NCBI RefSeq assembly: GCF_002896965.1 | Contig: NZ_LYMM01000041.1 | Span: 1-63,618, forward strand | Direction: 5' to 3' | Source of the DNA: Novosphingobium guangzhouense | GTDB lineage: Bacteria > Pseudomonadota > Alphaproteobacteria > Sphingomonadales > Sphingomonadaceae | DNA length: 63,618 bases | Shown here: positions 6,855 through 14,943 of the stretch, piece by piece | How the letters are laid out: each line of letters starts with the position of its first letter | Numbering within the stretch: position 1 is the first letter of the stretch | Made by a program: the position numbers and the translations under genes | Notes under the pieces: model-generated | Told to the model about the DNA's origin: nothing | The model's input: the letters and a program-made list of their open reading frames with translations, nothing else | Databases searched by the model: none

Positions 6855-8531
6855 TCAGGCGAGCTTTTTGTTCTCCTCCTCGATCAAATCCTTCTTCGAA
6901 AGTTTGCCGATCAACGTCTTGGGCAGGCTGTCCCGGAATGCGAAGGCCTTGGGCATCTCGATCTTGCTGAGGCGATCCTGCAAAAAGACCTTGAGTTCAT
7001 CGACGGTCAGGTTCGATCCCTCGTGCAGCGCGATGAACAACTTGGGAGATTGACCTCTGTAGGCGTCAGGAATCGCGATTGCGATCGCCTCCTTTACCGC
7101 CGGGTGCTGGTAGGCCGCATCCTCGATGATCCGGGGATATACATTATATCCGCCACAGAAGATGATGTCCTTGATGCGGTCGACGAGGAAGAGATAGCCA
7201 TCCTCATCAAAATAGCCGATATCGCCGGTTCGTAGCGCGCCATCGACGAAGACAGCACTGGTTTCTGCAGGGCGCTGCCAATAGCCCTTCATCACCTGAG
7301 GGCCGCGGGCGCACACTTCTCCGCGTTCTCCCTGGGGAAGAACCCGCGAGGGATTCTCCGGATCTCGGATCTCGATGATGGTGCCGGGGAAACTTGGGCC
7401 GCAGCTATTGTCCTTCACCGTCCCAAACAACGGGTTGCAGGCGATGATCGGGGCGGTTTCGGAGAGCCCATATCCTTCCACGACCCTGGCACGCGTGCGT
7501 GCCTCGAACTCCTCGCGTACCTCGAGCGGGAGCGGTGCGCCGCCGGATATACAGGCGCGCACGGCCGAGAGATCGGGTATCTCGTCGTCCGGAAGCGCGT
7601 TCAGGGCAACATAGATCGTAGGCACGCCGAAGAACTGTGTCGGCGGCTTGCGCTTCATCGTGTTGAGAACCTGCTTCATCTCAAACCGTGGCAGCAGGAC
7701 GATTTCGGCGCCGATTTCGACTGAGAAGTTGAGCACCGTCGTGAGTGCGAAGACGTGAAACATGGGCAGGACGCCGAGAGTTCTCTCCTGCTGCGGGCGA
7801 AGTCCTCCCACATGCACCACCATCTGGGCGCTGTTCGCCGTGAGGTTGGCGTGGGTCAGCATTGCGCCCTTGGGCACGCCGGTTGTGCCTCCGGTATATT
7901 GAAGGACCGCGACATCATCAGGGTGACGTTCTACCGCGTCAGGTTCGGCATCATGGGCGAGAAGCGCCTTGAGCCGGACATGAAGGCCTTCGTCGAGTAT
8001 CCGCGCGTGGTCTTTTCGCTTGAATAGCGCAAAGCCCAGGCCTTGCAGCCAGGGCAGCATATCCCTCATGCCGCACAACACGATCTTGTCCAGCCCGGCA
8101 CGTGGCGCGACGGCTTGCACTTTCTCGTGGATTATCCGGACGTCCGGTACCGCCATCATGCGCGTTCCCGAGTCCCGGATCTGATGCTCCAGTTCGCGCT
8201 CCGTGTAGAGCGGGTTGAAGTTGACCACGATCGCACCCACGCGCAGCGCCGCGAAGTACAATATCGCGAAATAGGGGCAGTTCGGCAGGCACAGGCCGAA
8301 CCGATCGCCCTTGCGCAGCCCCTGATCCTGCAATCCACGTGCTGCACGGCGAACGAGTTGCCCCACCTGCGCATAAGTCCAGGTTCGCCCGAGAAAGTCG
8401 ATGGCGACGCGTTCGGGATAAAGGTTCAACGCATTGTCGAGGAGGTCGGTCAGGAGCCGTGGCGGAATTGCCGGTTCCGGTATCGACGGGAAGGCGCTGA
8501 TGGCGGGCTGGGGCATGGCGATCTCCAGCAT
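6855..8531 (-). CDS. fadD: Long-chain fatty acid-CoA ligase
   Basis: This acyl-CoA synthetase activates free fatty acids with ATP and CoA at the inner membrane, the entry step to beta-oxidation. The 558-aa protein has the full ANL-family set: the P-loop-like QYTGGTTGVPKGAM box (about residue 215), GYGLSETAP (about 355), the TGDIGYFDEDGYLFLVDR hinge (about 430) and the catalytic Lys region KTLIGKLSKKDL at the end. The start ATG overlaps the fadL stop as TGATG, so it is translationally coupled to the outer-membrane transporter. It is the last gene of the DUF2147-fadL-fadD operon. Confidence 0.9.
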   Translation of the reverse strand: MLEIAMPQPAISAFPSIPEPAIPPRLLTDLLDNALNLYPERVAIDFLGRTWTYAQVGQLVRRAARGLQDQGLRKGDRFGLCLPNCPYFAILYFAALRVGAIVVNFNPLYTERELEHQIRDSGTRMMAVPDVRIIHEKVQAVAPRAGLDKIVLCGMRDMLPWLQGLGFALFKRKDHARILDEGLHVRLKALLAHDAEPDAVERHPDDVAVLQYTGGTTGVPKGAMLTHANLTANSAQMVVHVGGLRPQQERTLGVLPMFHVFALTTVLNFSVEIGAEIVLLPRFEMKQVLNTMKRKPPTQFFGVPTIYVALNALPDDEIPDLSAVRACISGGAPLPLEVREEFEARTRARVVEGYGLSETAPIIACNPLFGTVKDNSCGPSFPGTIIEIRDPENPSRVLPQGERGEVCARGPQVMKGYWQRPAETSAVFVDGALRTGDIGYFDEDGYLFLVDRIKDIIFCGGYNVYPRIIEDAAYQHPAVKEAIAIAIPDAYRGQSPKLFIALHEGSNLTVDELKVFLQDRLSKIEMPKAFAFRDSLPKTLIGKLSKKDLIEEENKKLA

Positions 8532-9838
8532 CAGAAGTGGAAACGTCCGCCGAGTGACAGCACGACGGCGTGCGCGTCCTCGAGCTTGCCGTCCATCAGG
8601 ATCGGCGTCTGCACGGCCGTGCCGGCATAGGCCGCTGTCGTGCGATCAATAGTCGTATCCTTGAACGTAATATACGCTGCGCCCGCATCGAGCGTGAACC
8701 GGGAAGACACGGCATAGCTTGTGCCGGCAGCGAAATTCCAACGGTTGCTGTCAGGCACTCGAGCGTCCCGATTGCCGTTGCGCGTCGGGGTCTGGGCGTG
8801 TTGAACGCCGGCACGAACGGTCCAGGCTGGTGTGACCGCGTAATCGATGCCGCCTGCGAAGCTCCAAGTGTCCCGGTAATTTTCCGGGATTGAAACGTTG
8901 AGCGGCGCGCCGAGCCGGATAGCGTCGAATTTCGACCAACCCATGCGGGTCACCTGACCGTTGAGGGTGACCTTGGGCGACACCGCCACGCGCGCTCCGA
9001 AGATCGCCTGCCAGGGGGTCTCGAACGTGGCGTTTGCATTCACTACGCTGTTTTGCCCGGCGAGCGGACCAAGAAGACCGGTCGTCGTCACCGAACCGTC
9101 GAGATTATGCTTCACGCTCGACTTGTAGCTGGCGCCCAGTTGCATGGGGCCGGCGCGATATTGCAGCCCGGCCGACCAGCCAAGATCCCAACCATTGCCT
9201 TTCAGCTCCTGGTGGCCGTCGGCGAGAAGAGGCGATAGGTTCGGCAGATAGTTGGACAATGATGCGTCGGCATATTCGATATTAAGCGCGGCGCCGATGC
9301 TGAGATTTGGCGTAACGAGGTAGGCGATCGATGGCTGGATGTCGTATGTTCGCAGCTTGGTCTTGTCGGCGCTATACCGTGCCCAGCTGTCGGCATCATA
9401 ATTGGTTGTGAAGCTATAAGGGGAGGCGACGGTCAGCCCCAAAGCGAGCCGTGATGTCAGGCCGACGGCTATCGCGCCGGAGGGTAGTACGCCATTATTG
9501 ATCGGATCACGAGAGCGTTGGCTCCCGCCTACAGCCGCAGCCGACTGCCCGGGACGGACAATGAGCGTGTTGACATTGTCAACCGACCCTTTGGGAAGGA
9601 TTACGCTTACGGCCTGGTGGGCATCGACTCCTTCCATGCCTGCGATCGCAGCCGGATTCCACCAGAGGGACTGTACGCCCTGGTCGGCGACCTCGCCCGA
9701 AAAGGCTCGTCCGGCACCTCTGGACGATTGTTCCTGAAGGTAAAAGGCCTGCGCGCTCGCGGCTTGCGGCGCGAGCAATCCAGCCGCCACGGCCGATGTT
9801 GCGATCCCAACTTTCCAATTTTTGCCTGCCACGCCCAT
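8531..9838 (-). CDS. fadL: FadL/TodX-type outer-membrane fatty-acid transporter
   Basis: This outer-membrane beta-barrel of the OmpP1/FadL/TodX family takes up long-chain fatty acids or hydrophobic compounds. ATG 9838 gives a clean signal peptide (MGVAGKNWKVGIATSAVAAG...ASAQA) and a mature N-terminus AFYLQEQSSRGAGRAFSGEV with the family NPA motif (WWNPAAIAGM). The C-terminus ends in alternating residues closing with Phe (GGRFHF), as in barrels. About 435 aa, normal for the family. The stop overlaps the start of fadD. Upstream is a secreted DUF2147 protein, 32 nt away. Substrate specificity cannot be read, but the pairing with FadD points to fatty acids. Confidence 0.88.
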   Translation of the reverse strand: MGVAGKNWKVGIATSAVAAGLLAPQAASAQAFYLQEQSSRGAGRAFSGEVADQGVQSLWWNPAAIAGMEGVDAHQAVSVILPKGSVDNVNTLIVRPGQSAAAVGGSQRSRDPINNGVLPSGAIAVGLTSRLALGLTVASPYSFTTNYDADSWARYSADKTKLRTYDIQPSIAYLVTPNLSIGAALNIEYADASLSNYLPNLSPLLADGHQELKGNGWDLGWSAGLQYRAGPMQLGASYKSSVKHNLDGSVTTTGLLGPLAGQNSVVNANATFETPWQAIFGARVAVSPKVTLNGQVTRMGWSKFDAIRLGAPLNVSIPENYRDTWSFAGGIDYAVTPAWTVRAGVQHAQTPTRNGNRDARVPDSNRWNFAAGTSYAVSSRFTLDAGAAYITFKDTTIDRTTAAYAGTAVQTPILMDGKLEDAHAVVLSLGGRFHF

Positions 9839-9870
9839 CTCCCCTTTCGTGATTGTCAAATTCCTCGTGC

Positions 9871-10275
9871 TTATCGGAGGCGCGTCCATGTCTGCGTCTT
9901 GCACAGGGGCCAGACGATGCAGCCCTTGAGGCGCAAATGATCCCGATCGGCTAACGTGACCGTCGCGCTGTATGTACCGCCATCCTCAGCGTTGTAGATG
10001 GAACCACCCGACCAACTGCCCGACTTCCACGTAAAACCCTGCAGAATCTGCAATCCACGAAGCGGACGACCGCGCAACGCAGCGGTCTTGTTCTTTTCGT
10101 CACGTAGTTCGGGGTTGGCTTTGATCCCGTCGGAACTGATCAAGGCACCGCAGATCGATTGCCCGCAGCGGGTGATTTCCACGACGCCATGACGGCTCTC
10201 GGTTTGCCAGCGACCGACAACGGTGTCGGCGGGCAATGCAGTGCTCGAAGCCAGTAGTGTCAGAATGATCGACAT
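9871..10275 (-). CDS. Secreted DUF2147 protein
   Basis: This is a 134-aa exported protein of the DUF2147 family, a small beta-rich lipocalin-like fold of unknown role. It shows a short signal peptide (MSIILTLLASSTALPA), then the family signature VGRWQTESRHGVVEITRCG, a CG-x-x-CG-like pair (RCGQSICGALI), the GWKSGSW-type central turn and a C-terminal LRLKGCIVWPLCKTQTWTR with a conserved Cys pair. It leads the fadL-fadD operon and may act in the envelope during fatty-acid uptake; this is inference from position. A second member lies at 33027-33434. Confidence 0.8.
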   Translation of the reverse strand: MSIILTLLASSTALPADTVVGRWQTESRHGVVEITRCGQSICGALISSDGIKANPELRDEKNKTAALRGRPLRGLQILQGFTWKSGSWSGGSIYNAEDGGTYSATVTLADRDHLRLKGCIVWPLCKTQTWTRLR

Positions 10276-10361
10276 TGTTCCTCTCCGCGCGCCTTCAGGC
10301 GACCGTCTGTTTCACGTCTGGAGCCAATATGCGGCAAATCAGCGTCCCATAACCATCTCAA

Positions 10362-10379
10362 TGACGTATAGGTAAGTCA
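10362..10379. promoter_or_regulatory. Imperfect TGACGTA dyad upstream of DUF2147-fadL-fadD
   Basis: TGACGTA-TAGG-TAAGTCA has one mismatch between 7-bp arms and lies 87 nt upstream of the first gene of the fadL-fadD operon; on the minus strand it contains a TTGACT -35-like hexamer. The TGACGTA arm is shared with the perfect dyad before the thiolase operon (11346), so one regulator, plausibly the local MerR protein, may bind both. Confidence 0.4.
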
Positions 10380-10486
10380 ATAGCTCAATGCGTCATCAAA
10401 ATGCCTATTAGGTTGTGTGCGAATTGGAGGGGTCAGGCGCTGCTGGCCCCGTCGTCAGGGTTCGGGCGTGTTCGTGTGTGACGCCG

Positions 10487-11131
10487 TCAAGCTATTGATC
10501 TGTGCGTGCCTTCAAGCAAGGAAAGATTGCGATAATTGCCCAGTTCCTGAATGCGCTGGATGGAACGCGACACTTCGCCGTCAGCCGCCCCGTTCGCGGC
10601 AACGACCAGGCGCCCGTAGCCGCCGGCGTGAATGCGAAAGTCGCTCCAGATCCGGACGCTATCCCCGATGATGCAGGAGACGAGATGGCCCGGATGGAAG
10701 TCGGCCCGATCGACAACCGGCTCGGCGTAGCTATCGTTCGCCACAACGACGATGTGGGTTGCGCGGATGACCAGGCCCGGCAGCGTTTCCATCCACTGCA
10801 AGGTATCACTGAAGGGGCCGACGTCGGGAGCAGACCAGAACTGCGCGTCCGCGCTGACCGAGGTTGACGTTAGCGTCGTGGTGACCGCTTCACTGTGCCT
10901 TTCCCAGGCCAGCCGCCCGTTGGCGGACCACTCCGTTTCCAGGTGGCGCAGGTTGCGATCGAGTCCAGAGGCACATCGCTGCTGCAGGATCAGCCATTCC
11001 TTCTCCCGGTCATTCTCATCGACCAGGCGAACCGTCTGAAATGCCATGGCGGGCAATTCGAGTGCAGGAAAACGGCGCAGATGCATTTCGCCGACGATCT
11101 GACGCCGGAGGGGATGCTCAGAAAATCGCAT
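10487..11131 (-). pseudogene. DUF3422 protein, N-terminal half only
   Basis: The 214-aa product begins with the DUF3422 hallmark MRFSEHPLRRQIVGEMHLRR and keeps further family blocks: LAWERHSEA, IWSDFRIHAGGYGRLVVAA and QRIQELGNYRNLSLL. Family members run to roughly 430 residues with a C-terminal membrane-associated half; here translation ends ten residues after GNYRNLSLL and the second half is absent downstream. It is therefore a truncated, likely inactive remnant. The function of the intact family is not established. It lies between the two fatty-acid operons and reads away from the thiolase gene. Confidence 0.7.
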
Positions 11132-11344
11132 GTGTGCGCCTTCGAAAACAGGTGCAGTGGCGCTTGGGGAGAGGCGCAGCCGTCGATAAGACGGGCGCGA
11201 GCATCATCGCCGGGATGAGAGTGCGCGGTTTTTCACTGGCGAGCATCCGTACGTTCCTCGGCCAAGACCTCCGATATCAAGCCTCCCGGGAACCGGTGCA
11301 TGACGATTCCCTCGACGGCGTGAGAAGAGTGCCAAAGATTTTAG

Positions 11345-11361
11345 TTGACGTAAACGTCATT
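11345..11361. promoter_or_regulatory. Perfect TGACGT-AA-ACGTCA operator before thiolase operon
   Basis: TGACGT-AA-ACGTCA (11346-11359) is a perfect 6+6 dyad and overlaps a TTGACG -35-like hexamer at 11345-11350, about 65 nt before the chosen thiolase start. From memory, MerR-family LiuR sites in proteobacteria that control acyl-CoA degradation genes are built on similar TGACGT/TTACGT half sites. It is the best candidate site for the MerR regulator at 6303-6773. Confidence 0.5.
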
Positions 11362-11413
11362 TCACGCACCATTAGGTAATCAGATGTCCGATTCCCTGGA
11401 GAGGCTATCATCG

Positions 11414-12550
11414 ATGCGTAATGTGGTTGTTGCGGGCTATGCCCGGTCCCCCTTTCACCTGGCAGGCAAGGGCGCGCTGGCGCGCGTCCGCCCTGACGAT
11501 CTGGCCGCTCAGGTCATTCGCGGACTGATTCAGCAGACCGGCGTGAAGGCCGAAGATATCGAGGATATCGTGCTGGGCTGCGCTTTTCCTGAAGGCGAGC
11601 AGGGCTTCAACATCGCGCGCCTTATCGGTCTTCTCGCCGACCTGCCGCTCTCTGTCGGCGGCATGACCGTTAATCGCTTCTGCGGATCGTCGATGAGCTC
11701 GGTCCACATCGCTGCGGGCCAGATTCAGCTTGGCGCCGGCGAGGCCTTCATCTGCGCGGGCGTGGAGTCGATGAGCCGCGTGCCGATGATGGGGTTCAAT
11801 CCGCTGCCGAACCCCGAGCTCGCGAAGAAGAGCGCCGCCTATATGGGCATGGGCGACACGGCGGAGAATATCGCGACCAAATATCAGATCACCCGTGCCC
11901 AGCAGGAAGCCTTTGCGGTCGCCAGTCAGGACAAGGCGGCCGCGGCTATCGCGTCCGGCAAGCTCGAGGCCGAGATCGTGCCGATCACGACCAAGGCGGG
12001 CGTGGTCGACAAGGATGGCACGCCGCGTGCCGGCACGACGACGGAAACCCTCGCCGGGCTGAAGCCGGCCTTCAGCCAGGACGGCACGGTAACGGCGGGA
12101 ACGTCCTCGCCGCTGACCGATGGCGCAAGCGCAATCCTGGTCACGAGCGAGGATTATGCGCGCGCGCATGGACTGCCGATCCTTGCCCGCATCAAGTCGG
12201 TTGCTGTCTCTGGCTGCCAGCCGGAGATCATGGGCATCGGACCGGTCGAGGCCTCGCGCAAGGCGCTGCAGCGGGCGGGGCTCAGTGTGGACCAGCTTGA
12301 CGTTGTCGAGCTCAACGAAGCCTTTGCGAGCCAGTCACTGGCCTGCATCAGCGACCTGGGGCTTGACCAGTCGAAGGTCAATCTGGACGGCGGCGCCATC
12401 GCGATAGGCCACCCTCTGGGGGCGACCGGTGCGCGGATCGTGGGCAAGGCCGCGGCTCTGCTGAAGCGCGAAGGCGGCAGCTATGCGCTTGCCACCCAGT
12501 GCATCGGCGGCGGTCAGGGCATCGCCACCGTGCTGGAGGCGGCGGAATGA
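11414..12550 (+). CDS. fadA: Acetyl-CoA C-acyltransferase (thiolase)
   Basis: Thiolase cleaves 3-ketoacyl-CoA with CoA to acetyl-CoA and a shortened acyl-CoA, the last step of beta-oxidation. At 378 aa it has the complete catalytic set: nucleophilic Cys in VNRFCGSSMSSVH, the NEAFA motif, His in GGAIAIGHPLGATGAR and the second Cys in TQCIGGGQGIA. Start at ATG 11414 (MRNVVVAGYARSPF) because GGAGAGG lies about 8 nt upstream; an ATG ten codons earlier is less well placed. It is the first gene of the long fatty-acid operon, and its stop overlaps the next start (ATGA). Confidence 0.92.
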   Translation: MRNVVVAGYARSPFHLAGKGALARVRPDDLAAQVIRGLIQQTGVKAEDIEDIVLGCAFPEGEQGFNIARLIGLLADLPLSVGGMTVNRFCGSSMSSVHIAAGQIQLGAGEAFICAGVESMSRVPMMGFNPLPNPELAKKSAAYMGMGDTAENIATKYQITRAQQEAFAVASQDKAAAAIASGKLEAEIVPITTKAGVVDKDGTPRAGTTTETLAGLKPAFSQDGTVTAGTSSPLTDGASAILVTSEDYARAHGLPILARIKSVAVSGCQPEIMGIGPVEASRKALQRAGLSVDQLDVVELNEAFASQSLACISDLGLDQSKVNLDGGAIAIGHPLGATGARIVGKAAALLKREGGSYALATQCIGGGQGIATVLEAAE

Positions 12551-14898
12551 GCGAGCAGGCCATCAAGCCAGTCGGCGCCCCGCCGGAAACCATCAAAAAG
12601 GTCTGCGTGATCGGCGCAGGCGTCATGGGCGCCGGCATCGCAGCGCAGGTCGCCAATGCCGGCGTGCCGGTGCTGCTGCTCGATATCGTGCCCAAGGAGG
12701 GCGGCGATCGTGACGCCGTGGCGAAGGGTGCGGTCGCGAAGATGCTGAAGACCGATCCGGCGCCCTTCATGTCGAAGGCTGCGGCGAAGCTCGTTGAAAC
12801 GGGCAATATCGACGACCATCTCGAGCGGGTGGCCGAATGCGACTGGATCGTCGAGGCGATCGTCGAACGGCTCGACATCAAACAGGCGCTCTACGCCAAG
12901 CTCGAGCAGCTCAAGCGTCCGGGCACGGCGGTATCGTCCAATACCTCGACGATTCCGCTTGGCCATCTGGTCGAGGGGCGGGACGATCAGTTCAAACAGG
13001 ACTTCCTGATCACCCATTTCTTCAATCCGCCGCGCTACATGCGGCTCATCGAAATCGTGACCGGCCCCGACACTGATACGGCTGTGGCGAGGCGCGTCTC
13101 GGATTTCGTCGATCGAAAGCTCGGCAAGCGCATCGTGCCGGCGCGGGACACGCCGGGCTTCATCGCCAATCGCATCGGTACCTACTGGCTGGCCGTCGCG
13201 ATCAATGCCGCGATGGACCAGGGGCTGACGGTGGAGGAAGCCGACCAGATCGGCGGAAAGCCGATGGGCGTGCCCAAGACCGGCATTTTCGGCCTTGTCG
13301 ATCTCGTTGGCGTCGACCTCATGCCGCTGCTCACGAAGAGCCTGTCCTCGACGCTGCCGGCAGGTGACGCCTATTTCGACACGGTGAGGCCGATGCCGCT
13401 CGTCGACAGGATGATCGCGGAAGGCTTTACCGGGCGGAAGGGCAAGGGCGGTTTCTACGCGTTCGACAAGGCGACGAAGACCAAGAAAGCGCTCGATCTC
13501 GCGACCGGCGAATATCGCGTATCGGTGAAGCCGGCTTCCTTGCCGGGCCGGGCCGAGAAGGACCTGGCAGCATTGGTTGCTGCGCCCGGCAAGGTCGGCG
13601 CCTATGCCTGGGAAATTCTCGGCAAGGTTCTTTCCTATGCCGCGAGTCTGGTCGGTGAAGCTGCGGACAACATCGTCGGCATCGATGACGCGATGAAGCT
13701 CGGCTACAACTGGAAGTTCGGGCCGTTCGAACTGATCGATCGCCTTGGGCCGGGCAAGCTCGCCGAACGGCTGGCCGCCGAGGGGCGGGATGTTCCCGCG
13801 ATCCTCAAGGTAGCCGGAGATCGGCCTTTCTACCGGGTGCAGGACGGCCGTCGGCAATATCTCGATGCCGCCGGCGACTATCATGATGTCGTGCGGCCCG
13901 AGGGCGTGCTGCTGCTGGAAGACATCAAGCTCCATAGCCAGCCGATCCTCAAAAATGGTTCGGCGGCACTCTGGGATGTCGGCGACGGCGTTGCCTGCCT
14001 TGAGTTCACCGGCAAGATGAACGCGCTCGACGGCGATGTGATGAAGCTGATCGGTCAGGCGATCCCGGTCGTGCAGGACAAGTTCAAGGCGCTCGTCGTC
14101 TATAATGAGGGCAGCAATTTCTCCGCCGGCGCCAATCTCGGTCTTGCTCTGTTCGCACTGAACATCGCGGCATGGGGCGAGATCGAAAAGCTCGTCGCGG
14201 GCGGGCAGCAGGCCTACAAGGCGCTCAAATATGCGCTGTTCCCGGTCGTGAGCGCTCCGGCCGGCATGGCATTGGGCGGCGGTTGCGAGATCCTGCTCAA
14301 CAGTGATGCCGTGCAGGCCCATGCCGAAAGCTATGTGGGTCTGGTCGAGTGCGGCGTGGGTCTGATCCCTGGCTGGGGCGGATGCGGTGAAATGATCGAT
14401 CGCTGGCGCTCCAGTCCCGGCATGCCCAAGGGGCCGATGCCGGCCGTAGCCAAGGTCTTCGAGACGGTATCGACAGCCACTGTGGCAAAGTCGGCCGCCG
14501 AGGCGAAGGAGCATGGCTTCCTGCGTCCCTCGGACGGCATTACGATGAACCGGGACCGTCTGCTGGCGGACGCCAAGGCGAAGGCACTGGAACTGGCCGA
14601 CGGTTACAAACCGCCTGTGGCTCCGGAATTCCGCTTGCCTGGCGCGGGAGGCAAGTCCGCTCTTTCGATGGCTGTCGAAGGCTTCCAGGCCCGTGGCCTC
14701 GCCACATCTTACGATGGTGTCGTATCCGGCGCGCTCGCCGACGTCCTGACGGGCGGCGAGAAGGATCTCATCGACATCGTGACCGAAGAGGATCTGCTGG
14801 CGCTCGAGCGCAAGGCCTTCATGCAACTGGTGCGCGACCCGCGGACCCAGGCGCGCGTCGAGCAGATGCTCGTCACCGGCAAGCCGCTGCGTAACTGA
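12547..14898 (+). CDS. 3-hydroxyacyl-CoA dehydrogenase / enoyl-CoA hydratase fusion
   Basis: This bifunctional beta-oxidation enzyme (783 aa) catalyses hydration of 2-enoyl-CoA and NAD-dependent oxidation of the 3-hydroxyacyl-CoA. The N-terminal Rossmann domain (VCVIGAGVMGAGIAAQVANA, residues about 20-40) and HCDH C-domain (NRIGTYWLAVAINAAMDQGL) come first, then an ECH/crotonase domain with the oxyanion hole FSAGANL and Glu residues in GMALGGGCEILLN and GLVECGVGLIPGWGG. This order is reversed relative to E. coli FadB and matches FadN-like proteins. It overlaps the thiolase stop by ATGA, forming the trifunctional-enzyme pair. Confidence 0.9.
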   Translation: MSEQAIKPVGAPPETIKKVCVIGAGVMGAGIAAQVANAGVPVLLLDIVPKEGGDRDAVAKGAVAKMLKTDPAPFMSKAAAKLVETGNIDDHLERVAECDWIVEAIVERLDIKQALYAKLEQLKRPGTAVSSNTSTIPLGHLVEGRDDQFKQDFLITHFFNPPRYMRLIEIVTGPDTDTAVARRVSDFVDRKLGKRIVPARDTPGFIANRIGTYWLAVAINAAMDQGLTVEEADQIGGKPMGVPKTGIFGLVDLVGVDLMPLLTKSLSSTLPAGDAYFDTVRPMPLVDRMIAEGFTGRKGKGGFYAFDKATKTKKALDLATGEYRVSVKPASLPGRAEKDLAALVAAPGKVGAYAWEILGKVLSYAASLVGEAADNIVGIDDAMKLGYNWKFGPFELIDRLGPGKLAERLAAEGRDVPAILKVAGDRPFYRVQDGRRQYLDAAGDYHDVVRPEGVLLLEDIKLHSQPILKNGSAALWDVGDGVACLEFTGKMNALDGDVMKLIGQAIPVVQDKFKALVVYNEGSNFSAGANLGLALFALNIAAWGEIEKLVAGGQQAYKALKYALFPVVSAPAGMALGGGCEILLNSDAVQAHAESYVGLVECGVGLIPGWGGCGEMIDRWRSSPGMPKGPMPAVAKVFETVSTATVAKSAAEAKEHGFLRPSDGITMNRDRLLADAKAKALELADGYKPPVAPEFRLPGAGGKSALSMAVEGFQARGLATSYDGVVSGALADVLTGGEKDLIDIVTEEDLLALERKAFMQLVRDPRTQARVEQMLVTGKPLRN

Positions 14899-14943
14899 TT
14901 GGCGGCCGGCGGCCGGATGGCCGACCGGTCAGGAGATATAAAT

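Noticed and set aside
12514..14826. A 770-codon minus-strand frame opposite the HCDH/ECH gene
   Set aside because: It is the antisense shadow of a well-supported gene in high-GC DNA; its composition is Arg/His-rich and matches no family. The same applies to the long antisense frames at 14929-16746, 41327-43204 and 34044-35030.
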